A stretch of DNA of 64,000 nt from Bombyx mori (taxonomy: Eukaryota > Arthropoda > Insecta > Lepidoptera > Bombycidae), in the NCBI RefSeq assembly GCF_030269925.1, contig NC_085128.1, positions 8,930,501-8,994,500 on the forward strand. Direction: 5' to 3'. The position numbers and the translations under genes are program-made. The notes under the pieces were generated by a model. That model made no database searches and had not been told where the DNA came from. It was given only the letters and a program-made list of their open reading frames with translations. The number at the start of each line of letters is the position of its first letter. Positions within the stretch are counted from its first letter, which is position 1. This document shows positions 25,704-35,300 of the stretch, one piece after another.

Positions 25704-26219
25704 GATCTTATCCTTATATATCTTGAACACAGAATGAAGTAATTGCAACTTGTCTCCACAGTAGGAATGTGTTGTAGCTGTACAAATATCGTGCGTCAGA
25801 ATAACAATTTTCATACCAGACTTTGTCAGATATTAAAATTGTATGACTGTCACGCAATTGTCATCTTACTTCATTTAATACTAATAATTGATATTTTTGT
25901 CATCTTCCTTCATTTATATACTCATAATAATTATTTTTTTATCGTAGAATAATACTCTCTTACTCTCTCTCTCTCTTTAATACATATATTAGATTTAGCT
26001 TCAGCAAGGTATTTTATTTGTAGGCCGGGCTTAAGTTATTGGGCGTGACCGAATCTCCCGATCTACGGCGACTGTTAATAGTGCGGTTAAATTAAGTTCT
26101 TATAATTTAGTTCGAGTAACCATGGAATTAGTGAAATGAATTGAAGGATTTTAGAATGATATTTGATAATGCACGTGCGCCATGAGGTTTTAGTCTCAAG
26201 TTATTATTTTAAATCGCTG

Positions 26220-26369
26220 TTCTACCCTTCATATAACTATACTTGAGATCTTAGAACTTATCTCAAGGTGGGTGGCGCATTTACGTCGTAGATGTCTGTG
26301 GGCTCCAGTAACCAATTAACAGCAGGTGAGCTGTGAGCTCGTCCACCCATCTAAGCAATAAAAAAAAGC
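26220..26369 (+). repeat. Bm1 SINE 3' fragment
   Basis: Only the last ~150 bp: ACTTGAGATCTTAGAAC through GAGCTCGTCCACCC to an A-rich tail. Confidence 0.85.
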
Positions 26370-27955
26370 CAGTAATGCATGATTGATTTGCTGTAGTTAA
26401 CACAGGACAGGTTACTCACACGTGCGAGTACGTACATAAGTACATAGGTGTATGGATATATATCATAGAAACATTTTGTTTTTTTTTCCAATTTTTTTTA
26501 ATACATAGGTAGATCGATGAACTATTTCTTGACGTACCTATATATTATATATATTCGTTACCGGAGCCTATAGACATGAGATACTGGAGTGTCAATTTTA
26601 TTATATTGGAGCTGTATGATCCATTAAACTGGAACTCATGGTTGCTTCGCGACAAAATTAGGTCGTAACTACAGCACCAGCTTGTGCCTCGCCATGCGAT
26701 CAGAATAATATGATTGATTTATGTAGGAAAACGCCAAACGATTACAGGAAAGTGTGCTGAAATGCTCAATTAAATTACACTCTACATTTAACGCCATTAT
26801 AATTTCATCCAGCCATCAGCTATCATAATTTTTATAGATGGGGTTATGATATAGGTATTTGAAGGTTGGCATTACAGTATTAAGCAGTTTCTTTTGAAAT
26901 TGGTCAGATTTTAGAAATAAAAAGATTTTTAGGTGACTTTAACGGATTGTTTATAAGAATCCGACAACACCATTTTAATACATTTTGTCCTATTTAGCCG
27001 CACCCATGCACTCTCCTAAATACTGATTTAACGGTATTAATTCGCCACTATACCTATTACTTTTAAAACTGAAAACACTTATTTCTCAAAATACTTACTT
27101 ACTATAAGTTCTTGAAAAAAATCGTGGAGGCTATTAAAGTTAAAGATACATATGTATATTAGAACATAATTAGGTATATCAGCCCATCTTAACTTTACGA
27201 ACTGGGACACGTAGCGACATCTACCGGCCACGAGGAAACTCATAAGTGAGGGTTACAATTATTTACAAAAAGTACTTCATATTGTTATGCAAATTGAAGA
27301 ATATTTGAACGGATGGTCCCCGAGCAAATATACCCACTGGCTCGGTACCAGATAATCCTTTTGTAATAGGAAATACTCACAAAAACATCTAAAGGCCATT
27401 GCCGACCATTGAGCACACTTTGTTTAGCATAGATATTTATTATTGTTTTTATTATAGTCTAGATATTACTAATAATAAAAATAATAACCGAGGACAAGTC
27501 GCACATGGTCTAGTCTCCAAACTAGGGTTCTACAGGATGTATTATAACCAAAGACTGATAAAGATACTGTAAGTTTAAAATGTACGGTCAACTGTGTAAC
27601 ACAAATGTAAATTTAACATCCAGGGGAAGAACAAACGAACCTGCTCATCACGCTAACGTTTTCCCGAATCGAACCAACGATCTACGACCCAGGAGCAGAG
27701 GCAAAATATAGGCAAACGAACATAACATCTAAATGGCGTTTAGAGGTTAGCTCGTCGATATCCCAAATGCTACCGCTCAACTGGAGACGTACAAATGCTT
27801 CAAATCTTAACTGCATCAGAATAATGAGTATATCGGTGGCGGGTAGCCATCACAGAACACATATTTACCTGCCTGAATCTCGTTTACGACATTTTCAAGA
27901 TAAGCTTGCATACGCCTATACAAGCTTCGAATATTAACATTAGTCATTATACCTA
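26370..27955. other. AT-rich intergenic DNA left of mariner copy 1
   Basis: No open frame of note and no recognised repeat family. Confidence 0.35.
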
Positions 27956-29255
27956 GTCAGGTCATAAATTCTGTCACATGTTTAATGTAAAATAATTGAA
28001 ACAAGTTTATTCATTATGTAACCATTCATATACCAAAATAAACTTAACAAAACATAGATTCTTATGACACAAAAGTTTATTCAAAATGACCTCCGTGATT
28101 TTGAATACAGGCCTTCAATCTGCGCGGCCAGTCGTCTATCGCAGCACGAACGAGGTCCATGTCAATATCGGCGGCTGCCTTAATCAAGGATGTCTTGAGT
28201 GACTCCAAATTGGGATGAGGCTTTGAGCACGCCTTTTCCTCCAAGTGTTGCCATATCTTGTAATCTAACGGATTCAAATCTGGACTGGAGGAGGGCCAGT
28301 CTTCGTGCCGGATGAAGCCGATTTCACGCGCCGCCAGCCAGTCTTGTGTGCTCTTCGCTCTATGAGCTGGCGCCGAATCTTGTTGGAATACCCAGTGCCT
28401 GTTATTGAACATGGTATGAGAAACAGGTTCCACAAGGTTCGTCAGGACTGTATTTTGATACACAACTGCATTCGTTTTTACACTTTTCTCACAAAAATGT
28501 ACCTCTGTTAAGCCCCAATAAGAAACTTCCAACCATACCATGAGCGAGGATGGAAAATGACCTCGTTGGACACGCAGAACACGGTTGCTCGCTTCTTCAC
28601 TACTGTGTGCGTACACCTTATCATTTTGTTTGTTGTAGCTCTCTTCTACGGTAAAAATTTTTTCATCCGAAAAAAGAATTTCCCGATATTTTTTTCCCGC
28701 GTACCGCTTCAACAAAGCGCGGCATCTCTTCAGTCTCAGGTCCATTAGACGAGCATTCAAACGATGTCCTGTTTTTCTTCGATATGCCCGAAGCCCTAAG
28801 TCTTCATTTAACACCCTTTTCACCGTGGTTCTGCTTAGCCCCATCTGCAGGGCCAACAGTTTCTGCTTACGTTTGGGATTTCTTTGAATTCGCGCCTTCA
28901 CAGCTTTTATCACTGCTGGAGTCCTAACAGACCGAGGGCGACCACTTCTTGACCTGCTATCTACACTAGAGTCTTCATTGTATCGTTTGATGGTACGATA
29001 AACGAATCTTTTGGTTATATTCAAAATTTTCAGTATGTTAAAAATTTGAATTGGCGCGTAACCGCAACGATGCAACGCAATAACTGCAACACGGTCTTCT
29101 TTAAGCGTCCACTCCATATTTAAAAATGAGTAAAATTCTAAAAGTTATACATTTTTTTTTTCATGAACAATTCGAAATTCGAATTCAATAAACTTTTTTG
29201 TGGCCAGCATTCTAAAAGAAAAGTTTTTACTGTGTGACAATACTTATGACCTGAC
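27956..29255 (-). mobile_element. mariner element, mori (DD37D) type, apparently full-length
   Basis: 1300-bp element flanked by TA duplications (27954-27955 and 29256-29257). Imperfect terminal inverted repeats begin GTCAGGTCATAA at the left and end TTATGACCTGAC at the right. It carries one open transposase frame on the minus strand. It matches the second copy at 59649-60949 almost base for base, so both are young insertions. The left TIR sits in unremarkable DNA; immediately right of it is a Helitron-like repeat. Confidence 0.93.
28077..29117 (-). CDS. mariner transposase, DD37D, 346 residues, uninterrupted
   Basis: Cut-and-paste DNA transposase that binds the element's inverted repeats and integrates at TA. 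The N-terminal half has two helix-turn-helix motifs, about residues 5-45 and 85-105, joined by the SGRPRSVRT (GRPR-like) linker. The catalytic triad is D151 (LFSDEKIF), D247 (FQQDSAPAH) and D285 (SPDLNPLDYK), with 37 residues between the last two. This is the DD37D signature of the Bombyx mori-type mariners rather than the DD34D of most mariners. Length matches the usual ~345 residues, and the frame has no stop or frameshift. One oddity is Glu at residue 197 in MVWLEVSYWG, where the sister copy has Gly at a normally conserved position. It may therefore be intact but impaired. Confidence 0.93.
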   Translation of the reverse strand: MEWTLKEDRVAVIALHRCGYAPIQIFNILKILNITKRFVYRTIKRYNEDSSVDSRSRSGRPRSVRTPAVIKAVKARIQRNPKRKQKLLALQMGLSRTTVKRVLNEDLGLRAYRRKTGHRLNARLMDLRLKRCRALLKRYAGKKYREILFSDEKIFTVEESYNKQNDKVYAHSSEEASNRVLRVQRGHFPSSLMVWLEVSYWGLTEVHFCEKSVKTNAVVYQNTVLTNLVEPVSHTMFNNRHWVFQQDSAPAHRAKSTQDWLAAREIGFIRHEDWPSSSPDLNPLDYKIWQHLEEKACSKPHPNLESLKTSLIKAAADIDMDLVRAAIDDWPRRLKACIQNHGGHFE

Positions 29256-29267
29256 TAGTTATATAAT

Positions 29268-29515
29268 ACTAGCTGTACCCGTCCGCTTCGCTGGGCATTT
29301 AAAATTAACATTATTATTTCTCACCCCCACAAGGATTCTCATCATTAACGCCCCCGCAACTGGTTTAGGGAGTTCAACACGCATATAAAAATTAGCCTAT
29401 CCATTAAGTACATGTATTTTCTACATGGATGCCATGTTTCAAATCAGTCAGATGCACGGTTCAGTAGTTATAACGGAACATCCGTAAAAACCACTGTACA
29501 TAGTACATAGTTAGT
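29268..29515 (-). mobile_element. Helitron-like non-autonomous element
   Basis: On the minus strand it reads from the AACGGAACATCCG region to GCGAAGCGGACGGGTACAGC followed by TAGT. Three copies occur in the window (also 36552-36770 and 62091-62340). A 5' TC, a 3' CTAG-type end and no inverted repeats or target duplication fit a non-autonomous Helitron, as is frequent in Lepidoptera. Confidence 0.5.
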
Positions 29516-29539
29516 TCGACGTATAACCTAACCTAAGCA

Positions 29540-29772
29540 TTAGCCCGCTCCGCTGCGTTTCTCGCCGGATCTTCTCAGCGGGTCGCAATTTCGACCCGGT
29601 AGTAGATTCACGCGCGAAGCAGCTGCTCTTGAGTTGTTAGGTCTCCTTAGGAGGCGCTCGAGCAGCTGTTAGCAAATCCCACCCCTCCTGGCTAAGCCCT
29701 TGCTCGCTCACCTGTCCTGGTGAAACTGGAAAGGCCTCCGGGCCAACAGTAATCCCTCAAACATAAAAAAGA
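29540..29772 (+). repeat. dispersed repeat family C
   Basis: Close match to the 6345 copy along its whole length, preceded directly by a Helitron-like segment. Confidence 0.6.
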
Positions 29773-30391
29773 ACGCTTTTCCGATGAATTCTTTTACGGC
29801 CTTTTTGACATCCACGGGATAGAGTGGTGTTATTCTACATCGACTCTATAAGGTCAAATGAAAAAAACCACACCTAACCTCATATTACCCAATTTGAGAC
29901 CATTGTTATATAGCAGTTTGAGTTTATTTTTTATTTGTTTATTGTAGTTTTGAAGTTAATAGTAAAACTACTGGTTTTTTTCTTTAATTGAATGTTACTT
30001 TAGTACTTTTTTAATCTTAATACTACAAATCATCAAGCCGTTAGTTGTAAACGTTAAACACACTGTATTAAGTTAGACGAGCCAAATGCTAAAATGAGTA
30101 AATTTAATTAACTGTAATAGGGACAAACATATAGTAAAATTGTGTACAATAACAAAACCGGTGTAGGTATAACATAGCGGCGTTTATGTTTGAGTCCAAG
30201 AACTTATGCGCACTGTTCATCTCAATATTCAGAATGAATATGATTTAAGTATTTTGAATTTTAATTTAATATGTTATCCAGTCATAAAAGCAGTATCATT
30301 AAAGTTTATGTCAATATTATAATTGGAAGTGGCATTGTAAATATTGAATGAGTTCTAAACAAAGATTCATACCAATAAGGCTTAAAACGAA

Positions 30392-30643
30392 ACCCACGAA
30401 GTTTCTCGCCGTTTTTTCTCAGTAGGTCACGATTCCGATCCGGTGGTAAGTGGCTCACTGAGTGTCTCGCCGGATCTTCTCAGTGAGTCGCGTTTCCGAT
30501 CCGGTGGTAGATTCTGCGAAGCACTGCTCTTGCTAGGGCTAGTGTTAGCCACGCCTCCAGGTTTGAACCCCGAGAGCTCACTTATCCGTTAGGGTTACGC
30601 TGACATAGCCTCTCAAGGCTACTAGCATAGGTAGGAGAAAAAA
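30392..30643 (+). repeat. family B copy with duplicated head
   Basis: Two successive heads (GTTTCTCGCC...CGATCCGGTGGTA at 30400-30447 and GTGTCTCGCCGGATCTTCTC at about 30470-30510). After these come GATTCTGCGAAGCACTGCTC and GCCTCTCAAGGCTACTAGC and an A-rich tail. Confidence 0.65.
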
Positions 30644-30954
30644 TCAGCCAGTTGGTACATAAAAGTAGTAGTAGTAAGTATATTAATATGGAAGTTCGCG
30701 AACCTCACATAGAAAAAAATATTGATAAGCTCCGAAACAGCCTTTTTTGTTTAAATTTATATTGTTGTCGTTGACACTGCCGGGAGGATTTCTGTCATTG
30801 GACAATCACCTAACGATAGTTACACTCTTGAGTGGTTTCCACAAACATGTGCCTTTCAAGCAATCCGCCATGGCGAAGCGTGATTTGTCAGAAGTAAAAG
30901 AACAAGACACTAATGATTGATGTAGAACTTGACACAATAGTACTTTTTTATTTA

Positions 30955-31215
30955 TTTAAAAGTATCTTCTTATATGGTCCAGCTCACTTGGTGTTATGTA
31001 GCTACCGGAGTCCATAAATATTATGACAGGTACGCCATTATCGACCTTGAGACATGAGGTCGAATTATTGTATTTTATACGGTTACCCCAATCTTCAAAC
31101 TCTAATATGTTTGTTTGAAACTTTGCGGTATACACAGGCAACATAGCAGTACATACCTTAGCAGGCTGACAATACACCCTACCACCAATAATTACGCAAA
31201 TTTATAGATTTCGCT
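30955..31215 (-). repeat. strongly diverged Bm1 SINE
   Basis: Recognisable pieces in Bm1 order on the minus strand: CACTTGGTGTTATGTAG, CCGGAGTCCATAAA, CCCCAATCTTCAAAC and ACCACCAATAATTACGCAAAT. It is older than the neighbouring copies. Confidence 0.65.
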
Positions 31216-31254
31216 CAAATTGTAGTCATTCGGGTGCTTACGGTAAGTAAATGT

Positions 31255-31647
31255 AGCGATGCACCGGTGTTCGAATCCCGCAGGCGGGTACCAATTTTTC
31301 TCATGAAATACGTACTCAGAAAATGTTCACGATTGACTTCCACGGTGAAGGAATAACATCGTGTAATAAAAACCAAACCCGCAAAAATTATAATTTGCGT
31401 AATCACTGGTGGTAGGACCTCTTGGGAGTCCGCACGGGTAGGTACCACCACCCCGCCTATTTCCGCCGTGAAGCAGTAATGCGTTTCGGTTCGAAGGGTG
31501 GGGTAGCCGTTGTAACTATACTGAGATCTTGGAACTTATATCTCGAGGTGGGTGGCGCATTTACGTTATAGATGTCTATGGGCTCCAGTAACTACTTAAC
31601 ACCAGGTTGGCTGTGAGCTCGTCCATCCATCTAAGCATTAAAAAAAG
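31255..31647 (+). repeat. Bm1 SINE, nearly full length
   Basis: Starts in the B-box half of the tRNA-like head (GCGATGCACCGGTGTTCGAA) and runs to AAGCATTAAAAAAAG. Confidence 0.9.
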
Positions 31648-31962
31648 AAAAATTCTTAGTAAATTAGTCCCTGCCTGCGTGATATTAACACACCCACGAT
31701 GTCTCATACCTTTATGTGAATAAAATTGCACTACATAAAAATTACAAGGATGTCGCCGCCCATATGAGGTGAAAAGTATGAATCACATTGGAATAACTTC
31801 CTTTATGGTTTATTACTAAAATTCTATACAATACTACATATAAATAAATTAGCCAGGGAAATGTGCTAAGAATGTTGTTGCTGAACAAGCCGTGATGCAG
31901 TTCGAGGAAGCTGGAAGGAATTTTATTTACCGGATTTCTGGACGAGTGCAATAAGTGGCTTC

Positions 31963-32203
31963 TACTGGTGGTAGGACGTCTTGTGAGTCCGCACGGGTAG
32001 GTAATAACATCCTGCTTATTTCTGCCGTGAAGCAGTAATGCGTTTGAAGGGTGGGGCAGCCGTTTTACTGTAAAAACTGAGACCTTTGAACTCCTGACTC
32101 GAGGTGGGTGACGGCATTTACGATGTAGTTGTCTATGGGCTCCGGTAACCTCTTAGCATTAGGTGGGCCGTGAGTTCCTCCACCCATATAAGCTATAAAA
32201 AAG
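31963..32203 (+). repeat. Bm1 SINE just upstream of byn exon 1
   Basis: 5'-truncated copy from ACTGGTGGTAGGACGTC to GCTATAAAAAAG. Its tail ends 17 bp before the byn ATG, beside the pyrimidine tract of the possible 5' UTR intron acceptor. Confidence 0.9.
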
Positions 32204-32220
32204 TACTTTTTCGTTATAGG

Positions 32221-32381
32221 ATGGCTGCATCGCACATTCTAAGCGCGGTGGAGCCGACCGTCGGCGGCGGAGGTTCTCGAAGTGGTCGTGAGCGTGAGGT
32301 TTCCGTGGCACTCGACGACAGGGAACTATGGGTTCGCTTTCAGACCCTTACAAATGAGATGATCGTTACTAAAAATGGAAG
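32221..32381 (+). CDS. byn: byn coding exon 1
   Basis: Encodes residues 1-53 plus two bases of codon 54. It holds the SHILSAVE motif, a Gly/Arg linker ([12 protein letters not shown]) and the first T-box strand ([20 protein letters not shown]). The donor is GTAAGA at 32382. The ATG lies one base after a possible splice acceptor (TTTCGTTATAG). Confidence 0.93.
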
Positions 32382-35300
32382 GTAAGACGTCGAACTAGAA
32401 TAATTTCTTATACATAATTATGTATGTAAGAATTTGTACTCAGAAACATTGTTGAGAAAATAATTATTTTCAAATTCTTGGGTAATTTATGTGATAAACG
32501 TTTGAAATAGATTATTTTTAAATTTGTACTAATTTACTTATTTTTATTCTTAGTACTTTTAAATTTAATCGTGATTTGATTCGAAAAAACTGTAATTTAT
32601 CGAAATTTTAGGATAAGAGGAACTTTGTTGCGTTTCGTTTGTAATAATTATGGTAAAATAAAGTATTATTATAGATAAATTTATTTTATGTTTTTATGGG
32701 AAAATACATTTTAGACTCTTATATTTATTTTTATCTGATTTGTATCAAAACAAAGACATGACCTTTAAACGTATAGCATTGTTTAATTCCTCATAATAAA
32801 ACATAAAAATGTTACGAGCTACACTTAAAGAAATCCTCTGTAATGGCTAATAATATTCGAGGCTTTGTTAGGAAGAGCTACAAAATATCTATAAGTTGGT
32901 AGTAAACAGAATTAAACGGAAGAAACAAGGTTCTTCTCATTACAAAATTGTTTACGACCGTCTGCCGTCACTTGTACTATGACGAGTCATAAAACTTACT
33001 AATTATCCCTATTGTTTTGGTTTTATGATGCAAAAATCGAAACGGACATCTGATGCTATTTCTTATTAATAAAAAAGAGTAAGAATGGCCTTTTAAAGCT
33101 AAAACCAGCTCAAAACCTATCGGTTAAGTTGTTGAGCAGTTAAAAAGATAAATGGTCACCCGCAGGCATCAATGATTTCTATCAAATTGTGATTCTAGTG
33201 TCTTATAGATATCAACATTATAGTTTGGAAATTGGGCCAAGACAAAGGAATCACCCATAAATCCACATCAGCGTGATTTTCGATAAAGTTGATCGACTTG
33301 TAAGAGCGCTCTGATTCAGATAGTTATCTAATGGCTATACTAGAAATGTATTTCAAGTAACAGTTAACTGTAGCATAAGATCAATGAATGTACACGAACA
33401 TGGACAGTTTCGCTAGTGCTAAACATTCGTCGGCAGGCAGCTAGTTTTCAGTTATTAACGCAGTAGGTCTTACTCATTAACGTGGAGTGGCTAAGTGATA
33501 CCGGCCGGTAGGTACGCTATGAGCGAACTCCGTTTTACGGGATGTTTTTGTTTTGAGACTGTGTTTTAATAAAATTAAATATTCTATGAACGTTTTTGCG
33601 CTTCGAATTGCATACCAGAGGAAATGTAAAAATAGTAAGCCAATTTTATGTTTTGTTAGTAGACGGGTATTTTGAGCGTATACTCCCTAGACACAGCTTA
33701 CTGAGTTTCTCGCCGGATCTTCTCAGTGGGTCGCGATTCCAATCCGGTGGTAGATTCTGCCAAGCACTGCTCATGCTAGGGCTAGTGTTAGCAAATATTC
33801 TCAGGTTGAGCTCGTGACCTCACCTACCCATCTGGGCATAGCTGGTATAATAGCCTCTTAGGCTACCAGGGAAAGTTAGGTGAAAAAAAAAGACACAATG
33901 TGGCTGCCTCACTCACCTTGCGACATAAGGCTGAAATCTCAATTGCATTGTGTAATTGCTATCCCATCCTTCATACCGCTACCGTATGGCTACCGACAAT
34001 ACGCAATACGCGTGTGCAATTCGAACTTTTGTGGATTCTATTTAAATTACAGCAGTCATTACTTTAACGGGCTCCGAAATTGGCCTTTGAACTAAAGTAA
34101 CTTCTACATTTGTGAATTAATCCGTAAAGACAACAACAATAAACTTATAGAGTTACATAGCTTATGGTAGTTGTGTCATAAAGGTATAAAATGCCCTAAT
34201 GTATGATATATAGGTAGGTCTATCTCAAATACCTATGTTTTATTCTAGACGAATGTTTCCCGTCGTAAAAGTAACCGCTAGTGGCCTAGATCCAACAGCA
34301 ATGTATACTGTTTTACTGGAATTTGTACAAGTTGATTCGCATCGATGGAAATACGTGAACGGCGAATGGGTAAGACTTAATTTTTCTATCCTTATCTATT
34401 ATATTATCGTAAGAAGACTTCTAATCTTTTATAAATCAATCACTTAATATGGTAGAGGTATTTCTTAATTCTTATAATTAAGTTTTACCGACAAAAGTTT
34501 AATTTTAATCTCGTATACGTAATTAGTATTTATTAAACTCTATTTATTAAACAATTATTATAAGTATTTATTAAACTATTCGTTTTTATTAAACTCTATA
34601 TTTTTGAAATTATTTAACTTCTTTTTTTTGTATATAAGTATATATGTGACTGTCGTCAGTGCCATCGTAAATATTTAGTTTTTAGCAATCAATTTAACGT
34701 AGGTTCCTGGGGGAAAAGCAGAAGTTCCACCTTCGAACGCGATCTACATCCATCCCGAGAGTCCAAACTTCGGAGCCCATTGGATGAAAGAGCCGATTTC
34801 ATTCGCTAAAGTCAAACTTACAAACAAAACGAACGGCAACGGACAGGTAAATATTACTGATATGTAAAAATAATACTAAATACATGGCACTTAAAGGTTT
34901 TAATAAAAAATGTCAGTGGCTTAATATACAGTGAAGACTACGGTAAAGTTTGGATACGTACTTGACTACCTTTATGATCGAGAAAGAGCATCGTGTTAAA
35001 ATGAAACATATACAATATGGTATATCGATTTGCCTACTCAATTGAGATTCAAATTTTAATGGTGCATGTTACTGACGTATTATATTTTCTGTTTAGTAAT
35101 GTGTATATAATTATAGTGATATATGGAAAGAAATGTTGCGTTTCATGAACTCGGTTTGGAAAAATAAATCGCACGTTGCGAGTTCCGGATTGTGTGGAAA
35201 TGCGAACAAGATCCTCAAACTTTTCCGAAGCTTGTCTTGTTCGCGCTGTGCGCCAAAGCATTGTCATACAGATGCACGGAATTGGTTCACTGTGTTCTGT

